64,000 nucleotides of DNA from Bradyrhizobium sp. AZCC 1721 (lineage in GTDB: Bacteria > Pseudomonadota > Alphaproteobacteria > Rhizobiales > Xanthobacteraceae), in the NCBI RefSeq assembly GCF_036924715.1, contig NZ_JAZHSB010000001.1, forward strand, positions 1,603,001 through 1,667,000, in the 5' to 3' direction. Positions 35,107-44,506 of this stretch are shown here, in pieces; position 1 is the stretch's first letter, and every line of letters starts with the position of its first letter. Under the pieces are notes generated by a model. It saw only the letters and a program-made list of their open reading frames with translations. It did no database searches and was not told the DNA's origin. A program made the position numbers and the translations under genes.

Positions 35107-35163
35107 ATGGGCCTAGACTCGATGCGGCTCGATTGGGTCAACAGGATTGCTCTCAGCGGCGCA

Positions 35164-35418
35164 TCATCCAGTTTTTCGCGCCAGCACAATGCTCGTCCCG
35201 GCCGGCGCGGCGCCGTATTGAATCTCAATGTCAGCGAAACCAGCTTCGTCGAGCCAACTGCGGTGCTCGCGCTCGGTGCCGACGTTACGCACAACGGGCG
35301 CGGGATAGTCGGGAAACACGCCGGGCATTGCCTGCAGGTTGCCAATGTAGCGGTTCATCACGCGGAAGAGGGCGCGGATGGCCTCTTGATTCGTGGTGAT
35401 CGAGTACAGATTGCACAT
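35164..35418 (-). pseudogene. Chimera: SRAP N-terminus fused to a methyltransferase C-terminus
   Basis: The frame starts MCNLYSITTNQEAIRALFRV and continues 'VMNRYIGNLQAMPGVFPDYPAPVVRN', the N-terminus of an SRAP (HMCES) protein with its essential Cys2. At about 35284 it passes in frame into 'EREHRSWLDEAGFADIEIQYGAAPAGTSIVLARK', the usual end of a class I methyltransferase. The 84-residue product keeps the catalytic Cys2 but lacks the rest of the active site. Probably a deletion fusion. Confidence 0.75.
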
Positions 35419-35494
35419 GGTGATCTTTGCGCGGCTGGTTCAGCTTAAGCTTGCGGCCACCGGCGTCACACGATGGCATCCAACGCCTACGCCC

Positions 35495-37588
35495 TCAGTC
35501 GGCCTCGTTTGTTGCTTTACTCGTGGCTTGGACCGCCAATCTAAAGGCGGCGTCAAACATGCCCGTGTACTGCGTCGCGTTAACGTTGGAAATGTGGGCA
35601 GAATCTCGAAAGTTGGACTGCCCGTTCCTGACGAGATAGCAATGACTCTTTTCACAGACTAGCGGCAATGGATCAGCTGCGATCAGCCGCGGGTTGCCCT
35701 TGTACTTTTGCAAGATTTTGGTGATCTCGGTGCGGAGGTTGCTCATCGTCAGGACGAGGTCGGCTTCGACCTTCCATTCGTCTAGTGCCCGGTCAGCCCG
35801 AGCCTGGTTTTCCATCCACCGCTGGGGGACATCGAAGCCAATGCTTAGCAGGGGCATGATCAGAATGACGGTCTTGTCCGAACTAAGTAATCGGTCCACC
35901 AAGGCAGAAATCTCGATAGCACTTCGCCAGTTACTTCCGATAACGACTATGCTCGGTTGAGCGTGACCTAGCACGAAATCCATCGTGCTTCGGTTAAACT
36001 CGCGGCACGGCTGTTGATCACCGGAGTTCAGTGCAGGATCGTCAATGAATGCCCTGCAGGCACTTTGCGTCGCGATCAGCCCATGTATTCCGTTTCGCAG
36101 CGCGGCCGACGAGATCGGTTCAAGGTACTGGTTGGCGAACGAGTCTCCCCACAGGATTGCGGTGGGGTGTCCGGCGACGCCTTCACTTCCAAAGCTGCAG
36201 TACGTCTCAGCAGCCCTCTTGACGGAGTTCGAGTTCCTAAAGCATTCGTCTCGTAGCGTACCGTTCCTTCTCGCCTCCTCAGCGGCCAGCAGATATTCAG
36301 GCAACCTCCTCGGAAACCCATTGTTCAGGAAAGCCGTTGCAGTGAATGCGAGCAACGAGCAGAACACGATGCTGGCACTCGACACCAGACGGCGCTCCGT
36401 CCAAAAATCGCGGCGTTTTCTGACGGGTTGCTCAACGAGATAGTAAGAGGCCGCGCCGAGCAGGACTGACGCGGCCACCATCAGCATCTTTTCCCTGGCA
36501 TTCACGTCATAGCCGCGGAAAGAGAGCCAGCTCAGCGCAACGACCCAGATCGGCCAGTGCCAAAGATAGATCGAATAGGACCAATCGCCGATACGCTGGA
36601 TGAACGGCAGCCCAAGCAAGCCGCGTCCATCGGCCTGATGGCGGGCTGCAACGATCAATGCAGCCCCGAGGATTGGCAACAGCGTGAGCGGTCCCGGCCA
36701 GTGCGTCTCAGGGAGTGGATAAATGATGCAGGCTGCAACAAGGACCCAGCCCCCGATCGCCACTGCGGGCGCTGTCAGCCACGGAATATCAGGGGTATTC
36801 TCCCTACGCCGCTGAAACTCGGACACCGCGATCAATCCACCGGCCAATGGTTCCCATGCTCGCGCTCGCAACGAGAAGAACGCCGAGCCCATCATGTCGC
36901 TATGACTCTGCCAGAGGCACCACGCCAAAGAGACAAACCCAACGGCCAAAAATGCGCCCATCATCACGTTGGATCGAGACTTCGAAGGCAGGGCGCGCCG
37001 CCATATCAGGGCCGCCACCAAGGGCATCCAGATATAGAATTGCCACTCAATTGCGAGCGACCAAGTATGCAGTAGGGGCTTGGTCTGAGCGGCCATTGCG
37101 AAGTAGCCGTTATCAGCATCGAAGGCGAAATTGGAGAGGGCTACCAAGGCGTAGCATGCCTGCCTCAGGTGTCTCAGATATTCGCCGGGCAGCGTGACGA
37201 ACCATCCAACAATGGCAGATGTAATCACAACAACCGCCAGCGCCGGATAAATTCGCCGCATGCGCATCATGCCGAACGACCAGAGCGAGAACCGCCCCGC
37301 AGCCAACTCGGCCAACACCTTGCCCGTCATCAGGTAGCCAGTGATCACGAGGAAGACGTCTACGCCGACGAATCCACCGGCAAATCCTGGTATCTTCAGG
37401 TGATAGCCCAGCACAGCCAGCACCGAGAGCGCCCGGAGGGCGTTGATGTCTAGCCGAAAGGTCCCCCCACCTGAGTGCTTGTTTGTCGCAGTGGAGCGTG
37501 TATCAGCGCGCAACGGCTGTTGCGCGTCAGCAATGGAATAATACAACAGGGTTCCCCAACCCACTTTCAACCGGGCAAATTCCGGCAC
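35495..37588 (-). CDS. Membrane acyltransferase with SGNH domain (OafA type)
   Basis: About 697 residues; GTG 37588 is the longest start, and homologous sequence begins about 40 residues in. The N-terminal half is an acyltransferase-3 domain of about 10 membrane helices with 'FRLDINALRALSVLAVLGYHLKIPGFAGGFVGVDVFLVITGYLM' (R-x-x-A, H, GVDxFF-like). The C-terminal periplasmic SGNH domain has GDSFANQY (Ser nucleophile), 'IVVIGSNWR' and DSAHIS (catalytic Asp/His). It O-acetylates a cell-surface glycan; target unknown. Single gene. Confidence 0.92.
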   Translation of the reverse strand: MPEFARLKVGWGTLLYYSIADAQQPLRADTRSTATNKHSGGGTFRLDINALRALSVLAVLGYHLKIPGFAGGFVGVDVFLVITGYLMTGKVLAELAAGRFSLWSFGMMRMRRIYPALAVVVITSAIVGWFVTLPGEYLRHLRQACYALVALSNFAFDADNGYFAMAAQTKPLLHTWSLAIEWQFYIWMPLVAALIWRRALPSKSRSNVMMGAFLAVGFVSLAWCLWQSHSDMMGSAFFSLRARAWEPLAGGLIAVSEFQRRRENTPDIPWLTAPAVAIGGWVLVAACIIYPLPETHWPGPLTLLPILGAALIVAARHQADGRGLLGLPFIQRIGDWSYSIYLWHWPIWVVALSWLSFRGYDVNAREKMLMVAASVLLGAASYYLVEQPVRKRRDFWTERRLVSSASIVFCSLLAFTATAFLNNGFPRRLPEYLLAAEEARRNGTLRDECFRNSNSVKRAAETYCSFGSEGVAGHPTAILWGDSFANQYLEPISSAALRNGIHGLIATQSACRAFIDDPALNSGDQQPCREFNRSTMDFVLGHAQPSIVVIGSNWRSAIEISALVDRLLSSDKTVILIMPLLSIGFDVPQRWMENQARADRALDEWKVEADLVLTMSNLRTEITKILQKYKGNPRLIAADPLPLVCEKSHCYLVRNGQSNFRDSAHISNVNATQYTGMFDAAFRLAVQATSKATNEAD

Positions 37589-37895
37589 TCCGCTATTAGC
37601 TGAGGCTAACGGGGTTGTCTTTCAGAAAACTGCTACCGTCCGTCCGTATTTTTACGGGTTGGTTTTTTGCTTATCGCTCTCCCGGCCACCAGGTGGACGG
37701 CGGGTTCAACGCTGAAATTTTGGTCGGTCGCAAGGCTACGATGAGGCCGCGCCTGTACGAATATCCGCGAACCTCCGAACAATCCTTGCACCGCAGGTAT
37801 CGCTCCAGCTCGTGAATGGGCGTTGTTTTCGGTCAGCGCACGATGTCCAGCGCAACAGCCTGATGCGTGCCGCAGCCGCGATGAGGTCCGCGGCG

Positions 37896-38318
37896 TCAGC
37901 CGAGAGGTCGGCTTTGCCTGAAATGGAAATTATTCAGAGTGAACCTGCGGGCCACGGCGCGCGCCTGGCCCTCGCATGTCTCCAGCGCGATCTTCTGGGC
38001 AAGCATGACGTCTCCGATCGGCAGAGCGCCGATCGGCATGAAACACAGCCCCTCCTGCAGGCGACCTCTTTTGTCGATCTCGCACACATTCACCGAGGCC
38101 CCGGCGTGGATCCTGTACCGCTTTCCGCTGTCGCTTCCGATGACCTCGAAGTAGCCCTTCCTGGCGAACTGCTCTCGCTGCGCCGGCGACAGCCACTCTC
38201 GCAAGAGCCGCAGCGAGCGGCCCTCCGGCGTGCCTTCGGCGCCGTGCCTGATGAAGAGGGCTCGCGTCGCGCTTGTGCGGGAGCGGCCGCCCGGCGTCCA
38301 CAGTCGAAAGCCGAACAT
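37896..38318 (-). CDS. Hypothetical protein, bradyrhizobial type
   Basis: 140 residues as drawn from ATG 38318; the conserved-looking part starts at about residue 33 ('RLLREWLSPAQREQFARKGYFEVIGSDSGKRYRIHAGASVNVCEID', 'CFMPIGALPIGDVMLAQKIALETCE'), so the true start may be internal. No recognised catalytic motif. Cytoplasmic. It lies just after the gene at 38330-38551 on the same strand and overlaps it by none. Confidence 0.65.
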   Translation of the reverse strand: MFGFRLWTPGGRSRTSATRALFIRHGAEGTPEGRSLRLLREWLSPAQREQFARKGYFEVIGSDSGKRYRIHAGASVNVCEIDKRGRLQEGLCFMPIGALPIGDVMLAQKIALETCEGQARAVARRFTLNNFHFRQSRPLG

Positions 38319-38329
38319 GGCCGGGCCGG

Positions 38330-38551
38330 TTACCCGCCGACCAGCCTGGCGAAGAAGACAGTTTCTTCCGCAGTGGGGTCGAACGATCGTAGGTGCGAGG
38401 TCTGGCCCGGACCCGTCCTAACTGCCGCTGTGAAGCCGGCATTGGTGAGCTCATAGAACCGCTGCTCCGCCTTCGCCAGTTCTTGTGCGTCATCCGAACT
38501 GAAGGGGTGACGGCGGTCGCCGCTGCGGTCCATCACGATCTGAATCGGCAT
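38330..38551 (-). CDS. Small hypothetical protein (MPIQIVMDRSGDRRH type)
   Basis: 73 residues from ATG 38551. 'MPIQIVMDRSGDRRHPF', then a helix 'DAQELAKAEQRFYELTNAGFTAAVRTGPGQ', then 'RSFDPTAEETVFFARLVGG'. The compact pattern and conserved-looking ending indicate a real small protein; function unknown. Twelve bases upstream of the 37896-38318 gene, probably one transcript. Confidence 0.8.
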   Translation of the reverse strand: MPIQIVMDRSGDRRHPFSSDDAQELAKAEQRFYELTNAGFTAAVRTGPGQTSHLRSFDPTAEETVFFARLVGG

Positions 38552-38671
38552 GATCGTCCTCCTGGGATTGCTGGTGGCAAGGACCTGCTCCAGTATCCGA
38601 CCGACCTCACGGACTTTCAAGAAGAACATTCCATCGCAATCGCCGTCGTCTGCCGATCGCAGCAAGCGCAA

Positions 38672-38934
38672 TCAGGCTGGCAGACACTCGGGGCAGGTGT
38701 CGCCGAGCGAGTCCAGGACGTCCCGAACTTCAGCAATGGCCTCCTTCAGAGGAATGCCTGGCGATTGATCCTCACGAGCAATAGCGATGCCGCGCTCCCG
38801 GGCGTGCGGATCGACACGGTCCTGCATCCAACCATGCTCCTCGCATTCGCGGATTGCACTGGCTCCTGCAGCACCGAGATCGCCCAGCCCCGCAGAGTCC
38901 GGATCGTGGGCCGCCTTTCTTTGAACATCAGCAT
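38672..38934 (-). pseudogene. Frameshifted small gene, copy 1 of a two-copy family
   Basis: From ATG 38934: MLMFKERRPTIRTLRGWAIS and VLQE, then a one-base loss (CAGGAGCC where copy 2 has CAGGAGGCC) shifts the frame at about 38860. The remaining protein continues in another frame: 'AIRECEEHGWMQDRVDPHARERGIAIARED', 'DSLGDTCPECLPA', stop 38672. The C-terminal CPEC motif suggests metal binding. The paralogue at 44503-44768 is broken elsewhere, so combining the two reconstructs an 87-residue intact protein. Confidence 0.8.
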
Positions 38935-39359
38935 CGCGAGCGCTCCTGCCAGACGAATCGGATCGCACCGTCTTCCGTTCGGCTGCTAACACAGAGCGGA
39001 GGTAAGAGAATACGAGGTCTGGTGCCTGTTCGAATGCAGGTTCCACATTCGGAGTGATCATTTTCGCGTTAGTTGGATTGATCGTGGTGGATCACGTCAG
39101 CGGGTCGATTCTTCCCAATGAGCTTTATTGTGTGGTCGGAGCTGGCTCTTCGATAGCTGAGCCGGGTCGGACGGAAGCAAACTCGTGGAGCGCCAACAAT
39201 GGCTGCAGCGCCTATAGACCAGAGTGCGCAACTAGCTGGACGTACCATCCGCCGGCAAAGCGCTGCATACATGGTACACTGTGGGAAGCCATTCAGTCCA
39301 AGCTGAAGAACCTTTAAGCAAGCTCGGCCCAGCCAATATGAGCCACGTGCGCGGGAGAA
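38935..39359. other. Stretch without a supported gene
   Basis: An open plus-strand frame at 39054-39317 begins with a hydrophobic segment (IIFALVGLIVVDHV) but otherwise lacks coding character and a ribosome binding site. Nothing else is seen. Confidence 0.35.
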
Positions 39360-39584
39360 TTAAGGGATATTGTCTTCCCTCAGTCCTCCAATGCTATAGG
39401 GCCGATTGAGAAAGAACTCCCGATTGCCGAGAGCTGTCTCCGCGTACTGATCGATAGCGACAACGATTGCCTGGACGTGCTGGTAACACCAGCCTTCTCG
39501 CGGCGCCAAATGCCGGACCTCCGCGAGCGCGTTGATCCATGGTGGGTTCTCAGCTTTTGGGTCGTACCACCTCAGTTCTTGCAT
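39360..39584 (-). CDS. Small hypothetical protein
   Basis: 74 residues from ATG 39584 with GGAGGT 6 nt upstream. 'MQELRWYDPKAENPPWINALAEVRHLAPREGWCYQHVQAIVVAIDQYAETALGNREFFLNRPYSIGG' has aromatic-rich and conserved-looking segments (HLAPREGWCYQHVQAI, ALGNREFF). Cytoplasmic; function unknown. The start is 2 bp from the stop of the upstream gene, so both are co-translated. Confidence 0.8.
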   Translation of the reverse strand: MQELRWYDPKAENPPWINALAEVRHLAPREGWCYQHVQAIVVAIDQYAETALGNREFFLNRPYSIGGLREDNIP

Positions 39585-39585
39585 C

Positions 39586-39819
39586 TCACCACCTCCGACC
39601 ACCGAGAACTTTTCCCTTGGTTGGACCAGGCTGGCATTTCTTCAGTTCATCCCGCTGAATACAAAGGTCGCGGATCTTGGCCAGCATTCGATCGAGCAGC
39701 GCTTCTGCTGACGCCGTGGCAATACCTGCTCTTTCGAGTTGAAGGATTTCCTTCCTCTGGCGTGAGACCTGACCCCTCATGTGTTCAATCTCAGACCTGA
39801 CGAATTCGATGTCGGGCAT
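39586..39819 (-). CDS. Small coiled-coil protein
   Basis: 77 residues from ATG 39819. 'MPDIEFVRSEIEHMRGQVSRQRKEILQLERAGI' and 'AEALLDRMLAKIRDLCIQRDELKK' form two long amphipathic helices with heptads, followed by TKGKVLGGRRW. Possibly a DNA- or membrane-associated accessory protein; unassigned. First gene of the pair with 39360-39584. Confidence 0.8.
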   Translation of the reverse strand: MPDIEFVRSEIEHMRGQVSRQRKEILQLERAGIATASAEALLDRMLAKIRDLCIQRDELKKCQPGPTKGKVLGGRRW

Positions 39820-39976
39820 GTTCGGCTCAGCGGCTTCAAGGGAGAATACATAAGAACATAACGGGAACATCGAGTCAAAGCCGGCGTGCGGCTAATTCCG
39901 TCTCGCTTACTGTCGGAACCACGCCCGGCGGATCGTCTTGAATCCAAGCCAACCCTATTTCGGAGTTCTGCGTAGA

Positions 39977-40890
39977 ATGGCCCCGCGTGCCAATTGGAAA
40001 GGCTTCCTGCGTTTGTCCCTCGTCACCTGTCCGGTCGCGCTGTACCCTGCCACCTCGGAGAGCGAGAAGATCTCGTTCAATCAGCTCAACCGGAGCACCG
40101 GTCACCGCATCAGGTACCTAAAGGTCGACGCCGACACTGGCGAGGAGGTCGCCAACGAGGACATCGTCAAGGGTTATGCGCTCGATAAGGACACCTTCAT
40201 CGAGGTGACGAAGGAGGAGTTGGAGAACGTCGCGCTGGAATCGACTCGCACCATCGAAATCGACGAGTTCGTTGACCGCGATGAGATCGATCCCCGCTAC
40301 CTGATCCGTCCCTACTACCTGCGTCCCGACGGCAAGGTCGGTCACGACGCCTTCGCGGTGATCCGAGAGACCACCGCGAGATGGACAAGGTCGCGATCGG
40401 CCGCGTGGTGCTGACCAACCGCGAGCACATCATCGCGCTCGAGCCGCTCGACAAGGGGCTCGTCGGCACGCTGCTGCGCTACCCCTACGAAGTCCGTTCG
40501 GAGGAGGAGTATTTCGACGAGATTCAGGACGTCAAAGTCACCAAGGACATGCTCGACCTCGCGAAGCACATCGTCGACCAGAAGTCGGGACGGTTCGAGC
40601 CCGAGAAGTTCGAGGACCAGTACGAAACCGCACTGATCGACCTCATCAACCAGAAGCGCGCCGGCAAACCGATCACTCCGAAAGAGAAGCCTGCCGCCAG
40701 TAACGTCGTCGACCTGATGGAGGCGTTGCGTCGGAGCATCGGTAAGGAGGCCGCGCCGGCGAAGCCCGGCAAAAAGCCGCGCAAGGCGGAGAGCGGCCAG
40801 AAGGAAATGCTAATGCCGATCAAAGGCAAGAAGGTAAAGGAAGTGCCTGCGAAAAAAGCGGCGGCCAGGCCGCAGCGCAAGTCAGCCTAG
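39977..40890 (+). pseudogene. ku: Ku (NHEJ) with a 1-nt frameshift
   Basis: Starts MAPRANWKGFLRLSLVTCPV and 'ALYPATSESEKISFNQLNR', the N-terminus of bacterial Ku, with 'GYALDKDTFIEVTKEELE' and 'RPYYLRPDGKVGHDAFAVIRE'. At about 40372 a base is lost (homologues read RETIREMDKVAIGRVV), giving a premature stop shortly after; the rest continues in the next frame: 'MDKVAIGRVVLTNREHIIALEPLDKG', 'VTKDMLDLAKHIVDQKSGRFEP', and a long Lys/Ala/Pro-rich C-terminal tail. About 304 codons in all, near normal. Ku binds DNA ends and recruits LigD in end joining; no ligD is next to it. The tail with KPGKKPRKAE resembles DNA-bridging extensions. Confidence 0.88.
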
Positions 40891-41031
40891 GAGAGTGGTC
40901 GGCGGATGTCCGCTTTCGAGTTAACTTCGGACCAAGCCAGACATCCCTTGAGGTCCGAAAAGGGGCCAGGTGCGGACATCCACCATTATTCGGCGCAGTC
41001 GTTACGACCGTCCGTCAACACTATCCGATAC
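40891..41031. repeat. Interspersed repeat copy
   Basis: GGATGTCCGCTTTCGAGTTAAC and GACATCCCTTGAGGTCCGAAAAGGGGCC are parts of the repeat family seen upstream of the cyclases and near 33300 and 57000. Gene-free spacer between ku and the P460 gene. Confidence 0.5.
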
Positions 41032-41589
41032 TCACCTCTTTCCGTAATCCGTGAAAACGTAGTCGCGGTTCTGCACCACCGAGTGGCATGAGAACCCGCA
41101 CTTCGCGTCATTTTCCTGCGGCGGATTGTCCGCTGCAGTGGCGGGCTTAAACGTATCGGACGCCGCGTCATAGTTGAACTCGGCCCATCCCCATCCGCCG
41201 CTGTCCGCGAACCTCTTGCTGTCCTTCACCATGAAACCAGCGTCAAGCTGGGTACCTGGCACCGTTGGCTGACCGGGATACGTCTCTTGTATTTTCGGGT
41301 TCCAATGAATTTTCGCCATCTTGGCGCCGTCTGGGAAAGGCTTGCCATTGCCGGGTACGCCTTCCTTATAGGCGTCGATCATTACCGGATTTCCCACGAT
41401 CACAGCGATCTTGCCTCCGCTCTCGCTCATCGCGATCACTGGCCAGTCCTCGTATCCCCTAAACTCAGAGAACCCGAGGCCATTCGGTACTTGCACAGTG
41501 TATTTGTCCTGCGCGGAAATTGCGACACCAGCCGCCAAAACGGCGATCGATACCGAAATGCTGAGACTGATCAGCGTGTTTTTTTTCAT
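41032..41589 (-). CDS. Cytochrome P460 family protein
   Basis: 185 residues from ATG 41589 (GGAGATG upstream). Signal peptide 'MKKNTLISLSISVSIAVLAAGVAISAQ'. The P460 domain shows 'YEDWPVIAMSESGGKIAVIVGN', 'FPDGAKMAKIHWNPKIQ', 'VMVKDSKRF-like GFMVKDSKRFADSGGWGWAEF' and the C-terminal haem segment CGFSCHSVV, a C-x3-C-H motif. Periplasmic haem protein; characterised members oxidise hydroxylamine or detoxify NO-related species. Monocistronic. Confidence 0.88.
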   Translation of the reverse strand: MKKNTLISLSISVSIAVLAAGVAISAQDKYTVQVPNGLGFSEFRGYEDWPVIAMSESGGKIAVIVGNPVMIDAYKEGVPGNGKPFPDGAKMAKIHWNPKIQETYPGQPTVPGTQLDAGFMVKDSKRFADSGGWGWAEFNYDAASDTFKPATAADNPPQENDAKCGFSCHSVVQNRDYVFTDYGKR

Positions 41590-41929
41590 TGTCGCATCTC
41601 CTAACCCCGTTGTTGGAAATTGCGTCGTCGCATTGTTTCTCCGAGGCTTAGGGCTGCGCCGCCCGTTGCTCACGAAGAACATGATTACAGCATGGATTTG
41701 CGCGTTACGAAATGGGGTCCGGTGCCATGGTGCACATCAGTATTTCTGAACTGTCCACGATGGGGTCAAAAGCGGAAGGGTCAATGACATAGTCTTGATG
41801 CTGGGCCGTGCCGCATCACATGTCTTTTTGTTACTCGGCTCGCCCGGTTCTCGACCAGGAGAGCCCTATCGAGTCGTCCTGTAACCCGGCGATCGTCCCG
41901 CAATCTGAACTCATCCAGAGGCAATTAAA
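41590..41929. other. Intergenic stretch
   Basis: 340 bp without a supported gene. GGGGTCCGGTGCCATGG and GGGGTCAAAAGCGGAAGGGTC around 41715-41780 resemble the interspersed repeats near cyclases. Confidence 0.4.
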
Positions 41930-42865
41930 ATGACTACGCAATCGTCGCATGCTAGTCCGATCCTGGTGACCGGCGCGGGTGGCGCTGTCGGTTCCATCGG
42001 CCGCAATCTCACCGAAATGCTGCTCGCCAAACAGCGCAAGGTGCGCGCCCTCGTGCGCCGCGAGGATGAACGCGCTGAGGCCCTGCGCCAGCTCGGCGCC
42101 GAGGTCATGCAAGGCGACCTGACTGACCTCACCGCGATGCACCGCGCGATCGAAGGTTGCGCGAGTGTCTATTTCGGCATGTCGGTTTCGGCCGATTACC
42201 TGACGGCCACGGTCAACACCGCCGCCGTGGCGCGCCATCACGGCGTCGAAGCGTTCGTGAACATGTCTCAGATGACCGTTACGCAGATGAGCATCACCGA
42301 GAGCACCGACAGCCCGCAGCACAAGCTGCACTGGCTGGCTGAACAGGCTTTGTCCTGGTCGGGCCTCCCGGTCGTCACCATGCGGCCCACGGTCTTCCTC
42401 GAAGGGTTCTTCCGCCTTTTCGCTGCCCCGAGCGTGCGGGACGCCGACGAACTGGCGTTGCCAATGGGCGACGGCAAAACCTCACCGATTTCGGCTGTGG
42501 ACGTGGCGCGCGCCGTATCGGTCGTCCTCGAGGATCCCACGCCGCACATCGGCCAGATCTACAATCTGACCGGCTTTGAATCGGCAGATCTGGAGCACTA
42601 CGCGCGCGTGTTCTCCGAGGCGCTGGGTCGGACCATCCACTATCGCGACGTGCCACTCTCCGACTGGAGCGAAAAGCTTCTGGGGGCTGGCGTGCCCGCG
42701 CACATCGTCAAGCACCTTTCCGTGATGACGGAGCTGAACAAGCAGGGCCGCTACGACCGTATGACGGACGACCTGTTCAAGCTCACCGGCCAGAAGCCGA
42801 TCAGCATGTACGACTTCATCAAGTTGCATGCCGCTGAATTCACGCGGGGTGGAACCGCGGCTTGA
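41930..42865 (+). CDS. NmrA-like NAD(P)-binding protein
   Basis: 311 residues. Rossmann motif 'PILVTGAGGAVGSIGRNLTEMLLA' (G-x-x-G-x-x-G), 'VMQGDLTDLTAMHRAIEGCASVYFG', 'VEAFVNMSQMTVTQM' and 'LPVVTMRPTVFLEGF' define an NmrA/atypical SDR fold. Members act as redox sensors or NAD(P)H-dependent reductases; the Tyr-x3-Lys of classical SDRs is not seen. ATG 41930. The downstream IS remnant begins at its stop. Confidence 0.9.
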   Translation: MTTQSSHASPILVTGAGGAVGSIGRNLTEMLLAKQRKVRALVRREDERAEALRQLGAEVMQGDLTDLTAMHRAIEGCASVYFGMSVSADYLTATVNTAAVARHHGVEAFVNMSQMTVTQMSITESTDSPQHKLHWLAEQALSWSGLPVVTMRPTVFLEGFFRLFAAPSVRDADELALPMGDGKTSPISAVDVARAVSVVLEDPTPHIGQIYNLTGFESADLEHYARVFSEALGRTIHYRDVPLSDWSEKLLGAGVPAHIVKHLSVMTELNKQGRYDRMTDDLFKLTGQKPISMYDFIKLHAAEFTRGGTAA

Positions 42866-44157
42866 GCGGGCCATTCGACGGGGCCTTTTACTTTTACGAG
42901 GCGTTTATCTCAGGCCGTGGCACTGCCGCGAACGAGCGTCAGCATTTCGGGAAGTCCGAGGTTGCGGCGTGCATGGTGGCGGGCCTTGTCAAGGGCGAGG
43001 GGTTCGCCGTGGATGCGAGCGTAATGGAGGCCAATGCTAATCGCTATCACGGCAAAGCGCCGGACGAGCTGGACTGGACCGATGCGCAACGTCAGAAGCG
43101 TGCCGTGGCCGAGTATCTAGCTGGACTTGAGGCGGAGGCCCAGGACCAGGAAGATAAGGATAACCGTAGTGAGCCGCCGAAGGTGATCTCGCCTTCCGAT
43201 CCGTCCTCGGCCTGGACGGCCAAGGCTAACAAGCGCGTGCAGTTCGGGTATGGGCTCAACTATCTTATTGACGTCGAGCACGCAGTCAGTGTCGACGTCG
43301 AACCAACGCCCGCGCGCACCTATGACGAGGTCGAGTCCACAAAGACAATGCTCGATCGAACCGAGCGTCGCTTTAGTTTGAAGCCGAAGCGCCTTGCTGC
43401 TGACACTGCTTATGGAACGGGCCGCTTTCTCGGCTGGCTGGTTGGCCGTGGGATTGCTCCACATATTCCAGTTCGCGACGCAAGCGAGCGCGATGACGGC
43501 ACCTTTTCACGCATCGACTTCCGTTGGGACAAACGGCGCGGCATCTACATTTGTCCAAACGACAAAGTGCTGCACACCACCGGCATCGTGCACGACGGCA
43601 GCATGGTCCGCTACCGTGCCTCCAAACTCGACTGCGATGCGTGTGCGCTGAAGATGCGATGCTGTCCGAATATGGCTGCCCGACAGGTACCTCGTGACAT
43701 TAATGAAGATGCCCGCGATCTGGCGCGACGGCTGATGGGGACCAAGCGCTTCCTCAAATCGCGGGATGAACGCAAGCGCGTTGAGATGCGCTTTGCTCAT
43801 CTCAAGACCCACCACGGGTTCGAACGCATGCGGCTCAGAGGTCTCTCCGGCGCCCGCGACGAGTTTCACCTCGCCGCCATCGTGCAGAACCTCAAGACGA
43901 TGGCGCTCCATCTACTCGGCCCGCCAACAGGTCAGGTGCGCGCGTCGATTGCGTCAGTGGAATGGCAATCCGGGCGAGGTGTTCGCCGACCAGGCCGTGA
44001 CGCCAGCCGGAAAGACGCCAAAACCCCTTTTCCCAATAGCAAGCCAATCGCCACGGGGCCTCTTTCGACAGCATCCGTCATTCGCGTCGGCTTGGCGATC
44101 TCCGCCTTACGTCGGCTTTGCATCAGTGAGCGGACGTTCCATCGTGAGGTTCGCTAG
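42866..44157 (+). pseudogene. IS5/IS1182-like transposase, 5' truncated
   Basis: The frame starts inside the transposase: 'VAACMVAGLVKGEGFAVDASVMEANANRYHGKAP' (first catalytic Asp), 'LAADTAYGTGRFLGWL' (second Asp) and 'RKRVEMRFAHLKTHHGFERMRLRGL' (Glu). A cysteine cluster (CDACALKMRCCP) precedes it, as in IS1182. The first about 110 residues are missing; the frame overlaps the NmrA stop. The C-terminus runs past the family end into foreign sequence. Related to the remnant at 1-240 but not a close copy of the 45033 transposase. Confidence 0.85.
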
Positions 44158-44377
44158 AAGCTGATCTTCGGCTATTTGAGCCGTTCGCGAGGGGCGACCA
44201 ACCGAAGATGATGGAGGAGAATGTTACCGTTGCCGCACCTTCGCTCCTTAAGAATCGGCGTTCGGCTCGTCAAGAGCGGCGGCGAGGCAGACCGTCGTCA
44301 GATAGCCCAAGTCGGCTTGGCGTGCAGCTCACCCAGAGCCCCGGATTCCTACGGAGCCGCCTTCCGCGGAGGCGGCC
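44158..44377. other. IS right-flank debris
   Basis: Short stretch with no supported gene. AGGCGGCC-type sequence around 44370 belongs to the small gene's ribosome binding region. Confidence 0.35.
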
Positions 44378-44506
44378 ATGAAGCTCGCCGTCGCAGCCCA
44401 TGGCCTGGAGCGCCAGAAATGGATCTGTCTCGCCATGGCGTGGCGAGAGCTCGCCCGCGGACGACCGGAACGACATCCCGATAGCGCCAACGCGGAGGCG
44501 GCCTAG
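44378..44506 (+). CDS. 42-residue basic small protein, doubtful
   Basis: Reads MKLAVAAHGLERQKWICLAMA, WRELARGRPERHPDSANAEAA. GGAGG lies 8 nt upstream. The helical, basic make-up suits a real small protein, but its end overlaps the frameshifted gene on the other strand by 4 nt and there is no comparison to support it. Confidence 0.4.
   Translation: MKLAVAAHGLERQKWICLAMAWRELARGRPERHPDSANAEAA

Noticed and set aside
39054..39317. Plus-strand open frame with a hydrophobic start
   Set aside because: Only the first 14 residues look like a membrane segment; the rest has no coding character and no ribosome binding site.
39864..39888. Second EcfG-like promoter before ku (GGAAC-N16-CGTG)
   Set aside because: The -10 element differs at its last base from CGTT and the gene start is about 90 nt away; too weak to report as a site.
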